Made by a program: the position numbers and the translations under genes
In this document: piece after piece, positions 1 through 9,133 of the stretch
Numbering within the stretch: the first letter of the stretch is position 1
How the letters are laid out: each line of letters opens with the position of its first letter
Notes under the pieces: generated by a model
Told to the model about the DNA's origin: nothing
Databases searched by the model: none
The model's input: the letters and a program-made list of their open reading frames with translations, nothing else
NCBI RefSeq assembly: GCF_000469345.1
Contig: NZ_KI271153.1
Coordinates: 42,642-106,641, forward strand
Reading direction: 5' to 3'
Origin: Eubacterium ramulus ATCC 29099
GTDB lineage: Bacteria; Bacillota; Clostridia; Lachnospirales; Lachnospiraceae
Length of the DNA: 64,000 nucleotides

Positions 1-1
1 A

Positions 2-1033
2 TTGAGAAATGATATCAGGCAGCAGCAGCTATATGTAATTGAGAATGATGCAAAGGATAAGATCCTGGGAGTATTTGCTCTGATTATCGGGGAAGACCCT
101 ACTTATCAGCGGATTGAACAGGGAAGCTGGAAAGATGAGAGTCTCTATGGTACACTTCATCGGGTAGCTTCGGCACCGGGGGCGCATGGTATTCTGGAGC
201 AGGCGCTGGATTTTTCCAGTGGGAAGATTACACATCTGCGGATTGATACCCATGAAGACAATGAAGTGATGCAGCATCTGATTTTGAAAAACGGGTTTGA
301 AAAACGTGGAATTATTTATACAGATGATGGTTCTCCACGTTTTGCCTATGAGAAAACCGATGAAACAAAGGCACTGGGAAATAGTGAGGCAGCCCTGGTG
401 GCAAAAACTGTGATGTCAGAAGATGAAGCAACTGGTTCTATGGTCAGGATTCGAATCGCTACACCGGCAGATGCAAAAGAAATCCTGGACATTTATGCAC
501 CTTATATCCGAGAGACAGCAGTCACTTTTGAATATGAAGTACCGACGTTGACGGATTTTACGCAGCGAATGGAGCGTACCTTGGCAAAATATCCGTATCT
601 GGCTGCAGAGCAGGATGGAAGAATTATCGGATATGCTTATGCAGGTCCGCTGCATGATCGATCTGCTTATGACTGGGCGGTGGAAACTTCAATTTATGTC
701 AGGATGGATGTGAAAAGACAGGGCATTGGTGAATTACTGTATGATGCACTGGAAGAATGGTTGAAGAATCAGAATATTGTTTGTGCAAATGCCTGTATCG
801 CATATCCGGATCAGGAACCAGATAAGTATCTGACAAAAGACAGTGTGGCGTTTCATACACGTATGGGTTATCGGATGGTGGGAGAATTTCATCGGTGTGC
901 CTATAAGTTTGACCGATGGTATAATATGGTTTGGATGGAAAAAAGTCTGTGTGACCGTCCGGAACATCCGGAACCGATGATCTGGTTTTCAAAATTGAGA
1001 AAAAAAGCAGCGAAAAGACAGGAACCGCAATAA
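2..1033 (+). CDS. Tandem GNAT acetyltransferase, 5' end outside window
   Basis: Two GNAT-like modules lie in one reading frame. The first (residues about 1-115) shows only a C-terminal GNAT half ending in a segment like NGFEKRG. The second (about 145-325) resembles phosphinothricin-type N-acetyltransferases, with the acetyl-CoA loop VKRQGIGELLYD and a late YRMVGEF segment. Such enzymes move an acetyl group from acetyl-CoA to an amine; the substrate is not evident. The frame is open at the window edge and the only start in view is TTG at base 2, so the true start is almost certainly upstream. The fusion of two GNAT units is unusual but not unique. A strong-looking promoter follows at 1054, so the gene probably ends its own transcription unit. 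Confidence 0.75.
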   Translation: MRNDIRQQQLYVIENDAKDKILGVFALIIGEDPTYQRIEQGSWKDESLYGTLHRVASAPGAHGILEQALDFSSGKITHLRIDTHEDNEVMQHLILKNGFEKRGIIYTDDGSPRFAYEKTDETKALGNSEAALVAKTVMSEDEATGSMVRIRIATPADAKEILDIYAPYIRETAVTFEYEVPTLTDFTQRMERTLAKYPYLAAEQDGRIIGYAYAGPLHDRSAYDWAVETSIYVRMDVKRQGIGELLYDALEEWLKNQNIVCANACIAYPDQEPDKYLTKDSVAFHTRMGYRMVGEFHRCAYKFDRWYNMVWMEKSLCDRPEHPEPMIWFSKLRKKAAKRQEPQ

Positions 1034-1053
1034 GTTTCCGTAAAAATGTTATC

Positions 1054-1082
1054 TTGCTGTCTGCTCTTGAATATGCTATACT
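1054..1082 (+). promoter_or_regulatory. Sigma-A promoter before exonuclease III
   Basis: TTGCTG at 1054-1059 and TATACT at 1077-1082 are separated by 17 nt, with a TG two bases before the -10 (extended -10). It would start a leader of about 115 nt before the ATG at 1204. Confidence 0.5.
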
Positions 1083-1203
1083 AATTCAGTGTGAAATTAC
1101 GTGAAATGCGTCAATTTATAGGATATATGAAAAATCTCATAAGAATGTACTCTCGGAATCTTTCTAAACGAGTCATTTGGAGAAAAATAAAAGGAAGTTT
1201 AAA

Positions 1204-1962
1204 ATGAAATTAATTTCATGGAATGTAAATGGCCTGCGTGCCTGTGTACAGAAAGGATTTCTGGATTTCTTTCATGAAGCAGACGCAGATATTTTTTGTG
1301 TTCAGGAAACGAAACTCCAGGAAGGACAGATTCAGCTGGAACTGGAGGGTTACGAACAATATTGGAACTATGCAGAGAAGAAAGGTTATTCCGGAACGGC
1401 GGTATTTACAAAGAAAATACCGTTATCTGTGCGTTATGGCATCGGTATGGAAGAACATGACCGTGAAGGTCGTGTGATCACACTGGAATATGAAAATTTT
1501 TTCTTCGTGACAGTTTATACGCCGAACTCTCAGAGTGAACTGGCACGTCTTGATTACCGCATGAAATGGGAAGATGACTTTCTCGCTTATCTGAAATCGC
1601 TGGAGGAAACGAAACCGGTGATCTATGCCGGAGATCTGAATGTGGCTCATCAGGAAATCGATCTGAAAAATCCGAAAACCAACCGGAAAAATGCAGGATT
1701 TACGGATGAAGAACGCGCAAAATTTTCCAATGTACTGGCAAGTGGTATGATTGATACCTATCGGTATTTTTATCCGGAGCAGACAGGAATTTATTCTTGG
1801 TGGTCTTACCGGTTTAAGGCAAGGGAAAAGAATGCCGGATGGAGAATCGATTATTTTATTGTATCTGAGGCATTAAAAGATTTGCTTCAGGATGCGAAGA
1901 TTCATACAGACATTATGGGATCAGATCACTGCCCGGTGGAACTTGATATCAGGTTTGAATAG
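1204..1962 (+). CDS. xthA: Exodeoxyribonuclease III / AP endonuclease
   Basis: A 252-aa protein of the exonuclease III (EEP) family, which cuts DNA 5' of abasic sites and removes blocked 3' ends in base excision repair. Visible motifs in order: SWNVNG at residues 5-10, metal-binding Glu35 in VQETKL, GDLNVAH, the WRIDYF segment and the C-terminal catalytic SDHCPVEL. The length is normal for the family. An in-frame TTG lies 9 codons upstream, but the ATG at 1204 has AAAGGAAG a few bases before it and begins the family's usual MKLISWN, so it is preferred. A short gap separates it from lepB. Confidence 0.95.
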   Translation: MKLISWNVNGLRACVQKGFLDFFHEADADIFCVQETKLQEGQIQLELEGYEQYWNYAEKKGYSGTAVFTKKIPLSVRYGIGMEEHDREGRVITLEYENFFFVTVYTPNSQSELARLDYRMKWEDDFLAYLKSLEETKPVIYAGDLNVAHQEIDLKNPKTNRKNAGFTDEERAKFSNVLASGMIDTYRYFYPEQTGIYSWWSYRFKAREKNAGWRIDYFIVSEALKDLLQDAKIHTDIMGSDHCPVELDIRFE

Positions 1963-2014
1963 CAGGGAATGCCGGAAGGCAGGATAATTAAATATGAAAT
2001 GGCAGGAATAGTAA

Positions 2015-2641
2015 ATGGCAAAAGAGCGGCAGACAGAGCGAAGACGTCTGGAAGATGAACAAAAACGAAATGCAAGAAAAGAAGTTTTTAGCTGGGTGCG
2101 GATGTTTGCAATTGTGATTGTAGTTGTGTTTGTACTGACACAGTTTATCATTATTAATGCAAAGATTCCATCCGGATCTATGGAGAATACGATCATGACA
2201 CATGACCGGCTCATTGGATTCCGGTTTGCATACTGGTTTGAAGAACCGCAACGTGGAGATATTATTCTATTTGAGTATCCGGTGGATGAAACACAAATTT
2301 ATATTAAGCGTGTGATCGGACTTCCCGGTGAGACAGTAGAAATCCGTGATGGACATATTTACATTGACGGTTCAGAAAAACCTCTGGAGGAGGATTATCT
2401 GAAAGAAACCTGGATCTGGGAGAATGACGGATATACCTTTGAAGTGCCGGAAGGCTGTTATTTTGTCCTGGGAGACAATCGAAATGACTCGGAAGACGGT
2501 CGGTTATGGGCAAATGAAGCCATTAAGGAAGGGCTTGCATCCACACCGGAAGAGGCGGAGCAATACAGTTTTGTCCGGAAAGATCAAATTAAAGGAAAAG
2601 CAATTTTTAAATATTATTCGAAATTTGCAATTTTAAAATAG
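2015..2641 (+). CDS. lepB: Signal peptidase I
   Basis: A 208-aa type I signal peptidase that removes signal peptides on the outer face of the membrane. A charged N-terminus of about 28 residues is followed by one membrane segment (residues 30-48), then IPSGSM with the catalytic Ser55, then YIKRVIGLPG with the catalytic Lys98, and the late box GDNRNDSEDGR. This single-span architecture is typical of Gram-positive enzymes. The start ATG has AGGAA about 7 nt upstream. It follows xthA by 52 nt and may share its transcript. Confidence 0.95.
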   Translation: MAKERQTERRRLEDEQKRNARKEVFSWVRMFAIVIVVVFVLTQFIIINAKIPSGSMENTIMTHDRLIGFRFAYWFEEPQRGDIILFEYPVDETQIYIKRVIGLPGETVEIRDGHIYIDGSEKPLEEDYLKETWIWENDGYTFEVPEGCYFVLGDNRNDSEDGRLWANEAIKEGLASTPEEAEQYSFVRKDQIKGKAIFKYYSKFAILK

Positions 2642-2784
2642 GATTACCGTGTTAAAAGACCTAAGTCCACCTGTGCTTGCACAAGGATGGATGCTTTGAC
2701 ATCCAAATCAAAATGGTTGATAAGATACAAGAAGTGAAAGACTGGGAAATGACAGCGTTGGCTGACAGAAAGGAAGAAAAAACA

Positions 2785-3483
2785 ATGGCAGAATCTATGA
2801 AAGACTTTGAAAAAGAACTGGAAGAATCCTATAAAGTGATGGGAGACGGAGAGAAAGATACTGATACGCTGCTTGCATGGGAGAAAATCAAAGAACTGTA
2901 TGCAGAGCAGGCAACACTGGATGTAACAGTATCCGGTATTGTAAATAAAGGTGTGATTGCTCTGGTAGAAGGAATCCGCGGATTCATTCCGGCATCCCGC
3001 CTGAGCCTGAGCCATGTGGATGACCTGAATCCGTGGCTCGGAAGAGAACTGAAAGTACGCATTATTACTGCAGATGCAGAGAATGACAAGCTTGTATTAT
3101 CTGCAAGAGAGATTTTAAAGGAAGAGCGCGATGCACAGAAAAAACTCAAAGTAGCAGAGATTAAAGAAGGTGAAGTACTCACAGGAAAAGTTGAGACCAT
3201 CAAAGATTACGGTGCATTTGTAGATCTCGGAGACGGCGTATCCGGTCTGGTGCATATTTCCCAGATTTCTCTGGATCGTATTAAGCATCCGTCTGTTGTT
3301 CTGAAAGAGGGACAGGAAGTACAGGTGAAAGTCATCGGAAACAAAGATGGAAAAATCAGCCTGAGCATGAAGGCACTTCTTCAGGAAAAAGAAGAAGAGG
3401 AAGAAGTTCAGGTAGAAATTCCGGAAACTGAAGAAATTGGAACTTCTATGGGAGATTTGTTAAAAAATTTCAAGTTTCAATAA
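2785..3483 (+). CDS. S1 RNA-binding domain protein (two S1 repeats)
   Basis: A 232-aa protein with two S1 (OB-fold) repeats at about residues 45-110 and 130-200. The second has the classic GKVETIKDYGAFVDLG and GLVHISQIS signature. The tail is acidic (EEEEEVQVEIPETEE). It resembles the short ribosomal-protein-S1-like proteins of clostridia and probably binds mRNA or ribosomes. An in-frame TTG at 2677 would add 36 residues, but ATG 2785 has AGGAAG 8 nt upstream and starts MAESMKDFEKEL, so it is chosen. The leader before it carries a GACATCCAAATCAA string shared with the selD-yedF gap. Confidence 0.85.
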   Translation: MAESMKDFEKELEESYKVMGDGEKDTDTLLAWEKIKELYAEQATLDVTVSGIVNKGVIALVEGIRGFIPASRLSLSHVDDLNPWLGRELKVRIITADAENDKLVLSAREILKEERDAQKKLKVAEIKEGEVLTGKVETIKDYGAFVDLGDGVSGLVHISQISLDRIKHPSVVLKEGQEVQVKVIGNKDGKISLSMKALLQEKEEEEEVQVEIPETEEIGTSMGDLLKNFKFQ

Positions 3484-3604
3484 TCGGTGAAGAATACCTG
3501 TGATGCGGATGTGATCATAAGAATATCTGTGGCTGTACACTATTTGCAGAGCAGGGAACGTCCGTTTTTGCTAAGAGAAAATTGAGGAAAGTTGGAGGTT
3601 ACTC

Positions 3605-4069
3605 ATGGCGGCGAATAAGCTTGTGCGTGAACCTGGAAAATATTTTGACTGTACATCGATGCATGGTAAATGGTGTACGATTACACTGGTGGGTCAGGAT
3701 GTGGGATATGCCCGTGTCGGAATTATTTCTTCCGGCAAGGATTATATTCTGTTTCAGTTCCGGGATAAAAAGGGGCTGGTAGCAAAGGCATATGTCAAAC
3801 ATATCGTGGAGATCAAAATGAATGAACGGAAGCTGAAGAAGGAACAGGAACTGGTAGTTCGTGATTGGGAAGACGGAGTGAATCCGTTTACTTATTTTCT
3901 TGATAAGCGGTGCGATATTCATATACACCAGACCAGGCTGTTTGAAGCCAGTCCGGGATTCTTTCGGGCAAAAATCATGTTTGTCGGAGAAAATATCATT
4001 CGTATCCGGGAAAACAGCAAAGATTACAATCTGAACCAGTTTATGATCTGTGGGATGATGGAGAGTTGA
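3605..4069 (+). CDS. Hypothetical protein, 154 aa
   Basis: I do not recognise this family. The protein is soluble by eye, basic, and rich in beta-type alternation, for example TITLVGQDVGYARVGIISS and KDYILFQFRDKKG, which suggests a small beta-barrel or SH3-like fold in the N-terminal half. A GGAGG site stands 5-9 nt before the ATG at 3605. It ends 13 nt before the SseB gene, so the two probably share a transcript and may act together. Confidence 0.7.
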   Translation: MAANKLVREPGKYFDCTSMHGKWCTITLVGQDVGYARVGIISSGKDYILFQFRDKKGLVAKAYVKHIVEIKMNERKLKKEQELVVRDWEDGVNPFTYFLDKRCDIHIHQTRLFEASPGFFRAKIMFVGENIIRIRENSKDYNLNQFMICGMMES

Positions 4070-4082
4070 GAGGGTAAGAATA

Positions 4083-5078
4083 ATGGAAAAAGAAAATAAA
4101 ACAGGCATTCAGGAATTAAAAAATGAGGCTGTTGAGGAAGCGATGAAAGCCTTTCTGGCAGATAAAACAAACCAGACAATGGCAAATTTAATGGCAGTTA
4201 TGCGTGATGCCAGATTTCTTGTGCCGGCAGATTTTCCACCTGATGTAAAAAAACAAGTGATTGAAAAGGCAAAACGTGGCGAAAAAGTCGATACCAAGAT
4301 AGCACCACGTATGCTTCCGATCATTGTACAGAATCAGAATGGGGAGCACTTTGCACCGGCATATACATCCATAGAACAGATGAAAACAAATGCCCAATAT
4401 CCGGCAATTCTGAATGTGACCATTGATGAACTGCTTCGTATCGGTTCTGCACCGCAGTTGAATCTGAAAGGTATTATCCTGAATCCGGATACGGACAAGA
4501 TGATCCTGCATCCGAAATTTATTGATGCGATGAAACAGGTGAAGGCAGCACAGACGCAGCCGCAGCCAAAGCCAGGTGTGCAGGGACAGGAAAAAGATAT
4601 TAAAATGAGTCGTGCCCAGTTCGAATTATTTGCCCGCAGAACATGCGAGTGGGGAATTATTCCAGGGGCTGTGCATAAAGAAAAAGCAGAGTTTATGAAG
4701 AAACTCGAAGAACAGCAGGGCCGGTTTATGGCGGCGTTATACCGTCAGCCGTACGGGGACAAAATTCCTTTTCCGTATTCCGAGAAGGATTTCGATATCA
4801 TGATTCTGGATATTGATGAGGAGACCTGTGTGGCAAGTATTGAGCTTCCGAAGCAGAATCTTGCTCCGCATATGGCTGCTTCTATGTATATCGTATGGAA
4901 TCCGAAGAATGATGAAATGCATTATTTTACCATCGAGCAAAGACCGCAGGGCGAAGAGAATGTTCTGTGCGGATTTGGTGAGAACGGAAAACGTGAGGAA
5001 CTGCAGACTGCACCGGCAGCCGGAAATGAAATTTCTGCAGTGCTGGATCTTGTACGTGAAGAGAAGGAAGAAGCGTAA
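4083..5078 (+). CDS. SseB-family protein
   Basis: A 331-aa protein whose first ~150 residues match the SseB N-terminal domain: helical start AMKAFLADKTNQTM, then beta strands ARFLVPADF, MLPIIVQNQNGEHFAPAYTS and the late GIILNPDTDKMIL. A Gln/Pro-rich linker (QTQPQPKPGVQGQ, near residue 165) joins it to a second domain of about 150 residues that I cannot name. SseB was named for serine-sensitivity in E. coli; a molecular role is not established. It starts 13 nt after the upstream hypothetical gene. Confidence 0.8.
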   Translation: MEKENKTGIQELKNEAVEEAMKAFLADKTNQTMANLMAVMRDARFLVPADFPPDVKKQVIEKAKRGEKVDTKIAPRMLPIIVQNQNGEHFAPAYTSIEQMKTNAQYPAILNVTIDELLRIGSAPQLNLKGIILNPDTDKMILHPKFIDAMKQVKAAQTQPQPKPGVQGQEKDIKMSRAQFELFARRTCEWGIIPGAVHKEKAEFMKKLEEQQGRFMAALYRQPYGDKIPFPYSEKDFDIMILDIDEETCVASIELPKQNLAPHMAASMYIVWNPKNDEMHYFTIEQRPQGEENVLCGFGENGKREELQTAPAAGNEISAVLDLVREEKEEA

Positions 5079-5089
5079 ATTTAGAATCA

Positions 5090-5110
5090 TATGTCATGTG
5101 TTTCATGACG
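5090..5110. repeat. Intergenic dyad module, copy 1 (TATGTCATG...CATGACG)
   Basis: TATGTCATG, a short spacer and CATGACG form a dyad just after the SseB gene. The same module appears at 7070-7092 and 35589-35612, always between genes. Confidence 0.5.
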
Positions 5111-5157
5111 CGTATCTTACAATGAGAATGTTTTTCAGCATTCCTGAAAAAAGCATA

Positions 5158-5200
5158 GACAGTTCGTTTGTACCATCCTGTCGTAAAATAAAACCAGGGC
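5158..5200 (+). promoter_or_regulatory. Candidate preQ1-I type riboswitch before queD
   Basis: A 5-bp stem GACAG (5158-5162) / CTGTC (5178-5182) encloses a loop that begins TTCG and contains GTAC. It is followed by an A-rich tail (5183-5193) whose AAAC can pair with the loop's GTTT, giving the H-type pseudoknot layout of class I preQ1 aptamers. A rho-independent terminator follows at 5234-5270, then queD. The match to the family consensus is by memory and loose; position before a queuosine operon is the strongest support. Confidence 0.45.
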
Positions 5201-5233
5201 TAGATTAGATAGAATATCTATGAACTATGATCT

Positions 5234-5270
5234 GAGCCGTGGTATGTAACAGTATCACGGTTCTTTTTTT
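5234..5270 (+). terminator. Leader terminator upstream of queD
   Basis: GAGCCGTG (5234-5241) pairs with CACGGTTC (5256-5263, one G-U) and is followed by seven T. It ends 17 nt before the queD start, so it acts in the leader rather than after a gene, consistent with transcription attenuation of the que operon. Confidence 0.8.
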
Positions 5271-5286
5271 GAAAGGAACAGACAAT

Positions 5287-5706
5287 ATGTATAAGATCAG
5301 AATAGAAGAAAGTTTTGATTCCGCGCATTTCCTTGCCGGTTACGATGGAAAATGCAGTAATCTGCACGGGCATCGCTGGCGGATCGTGATGGAAGCAAAA
5401 GCAGATAAATTACATGAAGAAGGACAGCTGCGTGGAATGGTTACGGATTTTGGTGACATTCGCAGAGATCTGAAGGAACTTGCAGATTTTTACGACCATG
5501 CTTTGATTTACGAGAGCGGAACTTTAAAGTCGCTGACCATTCAGGCGTTGAAGGATGAACAGTTCCGCCTGATCGAAGTGCCGTTTCGGCCAACAGCAGA
5601 GAATTTTGCAAAATTCTTTTATGAGAAAATGACATTAAAAGGATATGCCGTACAGGAAATAGCCGTGTATGAGACTCCAAATAACTGTGCTGTATATCAG
5701 ATGTGA
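5287..5706 (+). CDS. queD: 6-carboxytetrahydropterin synthase
   Basis: A 139-aa QueD of the PTPS/QueD fold. It converts 7,8-dihydroneopterin triphosphate to 6-carboxy-tetrahydropterin, the second step of queuosine precursor synthesis. Zinc ligands His14, His27 and His29 (SAHF; NLHGH) and catalytic Cys23 are visible, as is the later ATVEN-like PTAENFAKFF. A longer frame could begin at 5239, but that start lies inside the leader terminator; ATG 5287 follows GAAAGGAACA and is the natural start. First gene of queD-queE-folE-queC-queF. Confidence 0.95.
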   Translation: MYKIRIEESFDSAHFLAGYDGKCSNLHGHRWRIVMEAKADKLHEEGQLRGMVTDFGDIRRDLKELADFYDHALIYESGTLKSLTIQALKDEQFRLIEVPFRPTAENFAKFFYEKMTLKGYAVQEIAVYETPNNCAVYQM

Positions 5707-5775
5707 GATGACTCCTACCTATGCAGGTGGTGAGCAACAAAAGTTGAAAAAGGGTAGAGGTAATATAGAAATCAT

Positions 5776-6444
5776 ATGACAAATTATAAAGTAGTAGAAA
5801 TATTCAGCAGTATCAACGGGGAAGGCACCCGTGCCGGACAGCTGGCAGTGTTTGTCCGGATGCAGGGATGTAATTTGAACTGTACATACTGTGATACAAA
5901 ATGGGCAAATGAGGCGGACGCAAAATTTCACTGGACTTCCACAGAGGAGATTCTGGAATTGCTTCGTAGTATGGAGATAAAGAATGTAACTATCACAGGA
6001 GGAGAACCACTGCTTCAGGAAGAGATAGGAGAATTATTGGAAGCAATGGCAAAGGAGGAGAACCTGCGGGTTGAGATTGAAACAAATGGAAGTGTACCAT
6101 TGCAGCCGTTTGCAGAGATTCCGAACGGACCGTCTTTTACCATGGATTACAAGCTGCCGGGCAGTGGTATGGAAAAATATATGCTGCCGGAAAATTTTGC
6201 AGTGCTTCGTGCACAGGATACAGTGAAATTTGTGGTGAAAGATTATGAAGATCTGTGCCGGGCAAGGGATGTGATCCGGGAATACGATCTGACAGAAAAA
6301 TGTCATGTATATCTGAGTCCGGTCTATGGACAGATTGAACTGGAAAATATTGTAAACTTTATGAAAGACAACCGCCTGAACGATGTGAATATGCAGCTAC
6401 AGATGCATAAGATCATCTGGGACAGCGAAATGCGTGGTGTGTAG
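5776..6444 (+). CDS. queE: 7-carboxy-7-deazaguanine synthase (radical SAM)
   Basis: A 222-aa radical SAM enzyme that contracts 6-carboxy-tetrahydropterin to 7-carboxy-7-deazaguanine. The start FSSINGEGTRAGQ and the cluster-binding Cys32, Cys36 and Cys39 (CNLNCTYC, CX3CX2C) are characteristic, and TITGGEPLLQ follows near residue 75. The ribosome site GAGGTAA lies about 13 nt before the ATG, a wide spacing. It follows queD by 69 nt and precedes folE by 18 nt. Confidence 0.95.
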   Translation: MTNYKVVEIFSSINGEGTRAGQLAVFVRMQGCNLNCTYCDTKWANEADAKFHWTSTEEILELLRSMEIKNVTITGGEPLLQEEIGELLEAMAKEENLRVEIETNGSVPLQPFAEIPNGPSFTMDYKLPGSGMEKYMLPENFAVLRAQDTVKFVVKDYEDLCRARDVIREYDLTEKCHVYLSPVYGQIELENIVNFMKDNRLNDVNMQLQMHKIIWDSEMRGV

Positions 6445-6462
6445 GAAAGAGAGGGAGATACA

Positions 6463-7041
6463 ATGGCAATAGATAAAGATGCAGTGCGGGAGCACATCCG
6501 TGGGCTTCTGATCGCACTGGGAGATGATCCGGACCGAGAAGGTCTGAAAGATACACCGGATCGTGTAGCACGCATGTATGAGGAAGTATTTGAAGGCATG
6601 AATTATACCAATCACGAGATTGCACAGATGTTTGACAAGACATTTGAGGAGGATCTGACCTTTTCTTCTGAAAACAGTGATTTTGTGATTGTAAAGGATA
6701 TCGATATTTTCAGTTACTGTGAGCATCATATGGCATTGATGTATGATATGAAAGTAACGGTGGCATATGTACCAAATGGAAAAGTTATTGGTCTGAGTAA
6801 AATTGCCCGCATTGCAGATATGGTGTCCAAACGTTTGCAGCTGCAGGAACGCATTGGTACGGACATTGCAGAGATTATGCAGGAAATCACCGGTTCCGAT
6901 GATGTAGCGGTATTGATTGAAGGCTGTCATAGCTGCATGACTGCCCGCGGAATTAAAAAAACGGCAGCAAAGACATATACGACGACATTGCGCGGACGGT
7001 TTCAGACAGATTTGCAGCTTCAGATGCGTCTGAACCGATAA
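6463..7041 (+). CDS. folE: GTP cyclohydrolase I
   Basis: A 192-aa FolE (type IA) that makes 7,8-dihydroneopterin triphosphate from GTP, the entry step shared by folate and queuosine synthesis. Zinc-binding Cys86, His89 (SYCEHHM) and Cys158 (GCHSCM) are all present, as is the [11 protein letters not shown] box near residue 31. Its place inside the que operon suggests that it supplies QueD. A GAGGGAG ribosome site precedes the ATG. Confidence 0.95.
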   Translation: MAIDKDAVREHIRGLLIALGDDPDREGLKDTPDRVARMYEEVFEGMNYTNHEIAQMFDKTFEEDLTFSSENSDFVIVKDIDIFSYCEHHMALMYDMKVTVAYVPNGKVIGLSKIARIADMVSKRLQLQERIGTDIAEIMQEITGSDDVAVLIEGCHSCMTARGIKKTAAKTYTTTLRGRFQTDLQLQMRLNR

Positions 7042-7069
7042 GCGTGTGTTGAGAGGTATGCAGTAGAAG

Positions 7070-7120
7070 TATGTCATGCAATTGCATGACGCGAAAGCGG
7101 ATTGCGAATGTCCGCTTTAC
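7070..7120. repeat. Composite intergenic repeat between folE and queC
   Basis: Two modules lie side by side: the dyad TATGTCATG...GCATGACG (7070-7092) and a 30-nt unit (7091-7120) with an 8-bp stem AAAGCGGA (7094-7101) / TCCGCTTT (7111-7118). The 30-nt unit recurs at 44930-44959 with one mismatch. There is no T-run, so it is not an ordinary terminator. Confidence 0.6.
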
Positions 7121-7170
7121 GATTGGAATATCAGATATTTCGAAACATTAATAAGGAGTGAGAAAGAAAA

Positions 7171-7857
7171 ATGGCAGAAAAAGCATTAGTATTATTCAGC
7201 GGCGGTGTGGATTCCACCACTTGCCTCGGCCTTGCAATTGAACGGTATGGCAAAGAAAATGTAATTGCATTGTCTGTTTCTTATGGGCAAAAGCATGAAA
7301 AAGAGATTGAAGCATCGAAAAAAATTGCACAGCATTATGGTGTGGAGCATTTATATCTGGATCTGGGAGCTATCTTCCAGTACAGTAACTGTTCCTTGCT
7401 GAGTCATTCTACAGAAGAAATTCCGGAGGAAGCGTATGTAGAGCAGCTGACTAAGACAGACGGAAAACCGGTATCAACTTATGTGCCTTTCCGAAATGGT
7501 CTGTTTTTATCTTCTGCAGCAAGTATTGCGCTGTCTAAAGACTGCAACGTGATTTTTTATGGTGCACACAGTGACGATGCGGCAGGAAGTGCTTATCCGG
7601 ATTGTTCGGATGCTTTTAATCAGGCAATGAAAGATGCTATTTATCTTGGAAGTGGTAACCAGGTGACCATTGAAGCACCTTTTGTAAATTGGACAAAGGC
7701 AGATGTGGTGAAAAAAGGTCTGGAGCTGAATGTTCCTTACGAACTGACCTGGAGTTGTTACGAAGGCGGCGAGAAGCCATGTGGAAAATGCGGTACCTGT
7801 ATTGACCGGGCAGCTGCTTTTGAAAAAAATGGCGTAAAAGATCCGGCACTTGATTAG
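7171..7857 (+). CDS. queC: 7-cyano-7-deazaguanine synthase
   Basis: A 228-aa QueC that turns 7-carboxy-7-deazaguanine into preQ0 with ATP and ammonia. The PP-loop SGGVDS is at residues 10-15 and the four-cysteine zinc knuckle ([15 protein letters not shown]) is near residues 196-211. A strong AAGGAGTGAG ribosome site precedes the ATG. It is separated from folE by a 129-nt gap filled by intergenic repeats, so a partial transcript boundary is possible. Confidence 0.95.
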   Translation: MAEKALVLFSGGVDSTTCLGLAIERYGKENVIALSVSYGQKHEKEIEASKKIAQHYGVEHLYLDLGAIFQYSNCSLLSHSTEEIPEEAYVEQLTKTDGKPVSTYVPFRNGLFLSSAASIALSKDCNVIFYGAHSDDAAGSAYPDCSDAFNQAMKDAIYLGSGNQVTIEAPFVNWTKADVVKKGLELNVPYELTWSCYEGGEKPCGKCGTCIDRAAAFEKNGVKDPALD

Positions 7858-7964
7858 CTGACTGGAACGGAGTGCAGATTTGCAGAGATGTACAGACAGA
7901 TGGAAAAACAGAAAGAACTGTCGCTATCTGCAAAAGACCGATAGAAAAAAGGAGAGAAGGAACA

Positions 7965-8462
7965 ATGACAGGAAGAAGCAAAGAAGAGACAGCAGGAGTA
8001 TCCCTGCTGGGAAATCAGAATGTCCGATATCCGGATGATTATGCACCGGAAGTGCTGGAGACATTTGTGAACAAACATCCGGGAAATGATTATTTTGTAA
8101 AATTTAACTGCCCGGAATTTACCAGTTTATGTCCGATCACAGGGCAACCGGATTTTGCAACGATTACTATTTCCTATGTACCGGGAGAACGGATGGTAGA
8201 GAGCAAATCACTGAAGCTGTATCTGTTCAGCTTCCGTAATCACGGAGATTTTCATGAGGATTGCGTCAATGTTATCATGAAAGATCTGATTAAATTGATG
8301 GATCCGAAATATATTGAAGTATGGGGAAAATTCACACCGAGAGGTGGAATTTCCATTGATCCATATTGCAATTACGGAAAAGCAGGTACAAAGTGGGAAG
8401 AGGTAGCATGGAACCGTCTGACAAACCATGATCTGTATCCGGAAAAGGTTGATAATCGATAA
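7965..8462 (+). CDS. queF: NADPH-dependent preQ0 reductase (short type)
   Basis: A 165-aa type I QueF that reduces the nitrile of preQ0 to the aminomethyl of preQ1. The catalytic Cys56 and Asp63 lie in [14 protein letters not shown], and [21 protein letters not shown] carries the NADPH-binding and Glu/His residues. The frame extends upstream to 7872, but ATG 7965 directly follows GGAGAGAAGG and gives the usual length. Last gene of the que operon; the final step to queuosine (queH) is encoded at 57107. Confidence 0.95.
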   Translation: MTGRSKEETAGVSLLGNQNVRYPDDYAPEVLETFVNKHPGNDYFVKFNCPEFTSLCPITGQPDFATITISYVPGERMVESKSLKLYLFSFRNHGDFHEDCVNVIMKDLIKLMDPKYIEVWGKFTPRGGISIDPYCNYGKAGTKWEEVAWNRLTNHDLYPEKVDNR

Positions 8463-8563
8463 AGTCATAAGAATATATAAATCCGGTATCTGTAAAATGT
8501 TTTCGGATCATACAGGTATAGATCCGGAAAGAAGATACCGCCTAGTGGGAGAATATTAAATAA

Positions 8564-9106
8564 ATGGACGAGATGAAACGAATTGACCGTGTGTTAAAAT
8601 ATAAAGGTTCTATTGTGGATGTATATGATGATGTGATGCAGTCGCCAACCGGAAAGATTGCGCATTGGGATTACGTTGCACATCGCAAAGGTGCGGCAGC
8701 GGTACTTCCGGTGTTAGAAGATGGACGGATCCTGATGGTGCGTCAGTACCGGAACGCATTAGATCGGGAGACACTGGAGATTCCGGCTGGTTCCAGAGAT
8801 AGTACGGAGGAAGCGACATCTGTATGCGCTGCCCGTGAGCTGGAAGAAGAGACCGGATATCGAGCAGCAAAGATGGAACTTCTGATAACGGTATCCACGA
8901 CAGTTGCTTTTTGTAATGAGACCATCGATGTATATCTGGCAACAGAACTGACACCGACGCAGCAGCATCTGGATGAAGATGAATTTGTGGAAGTGGAGTG
9001 TTTCACAATCGATGAATTAAAAGATATGGTTCTGACTCAGAAGATTCAGGATTCAAAAACTGCCGCTGCAATTATGGCATATTATGGAAAATACTGCATA
9101 GATTAG
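8564..9106 (+). CDS. nudF: NUDIX hydrolase, ADP-ribose pyrophosphatase type
   Basis: A 180-aa NUDIX enzyme. The NUDIX box runs from Gly76 to about Tyr99 (G-x5-E-x7-RELEEETG). The N-terminal beta sheet and the HWDYVAHRKGAAAVLP segment match the ADP-ribose pyrophosphatase subgroup (YqkG/NudF), which hydrolyses ADP-ribose to AMP and ribose 5-phosphate. In Bacillus subtilis nudF also lies close to spoIIM, and here the next gene is a SpoIIM-like membrane protein 27 nt downstream. Subgroup is inferred from context and overall shape. Confidence 0.85.
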   Translation: MDEMKRIDRVLKYKGSIVDVYDDVMQSPTGKIAHWDYVAHRKGAAAVLPVLEDGRILMVRQYRNALDRETLEIPAGSRDSTEEATSVCAARELEEETGYRAAKMELLITVSTTVAFCNETIDVYLATELTPTQQHLDEDEFVEVECFTIDELKDMVLTQKIQDSKTAAAIMAYYGKYCID

Positions 9107-9133
9107 AGAAAAAGCAAAGCAGCGGGATGGTAA

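Noticed and set aside
5239..5286. Earlier start for queD
   Set aside because: Would start inside the leader terminator; ATG 5287 has the ribosome site and the family N-terminus.
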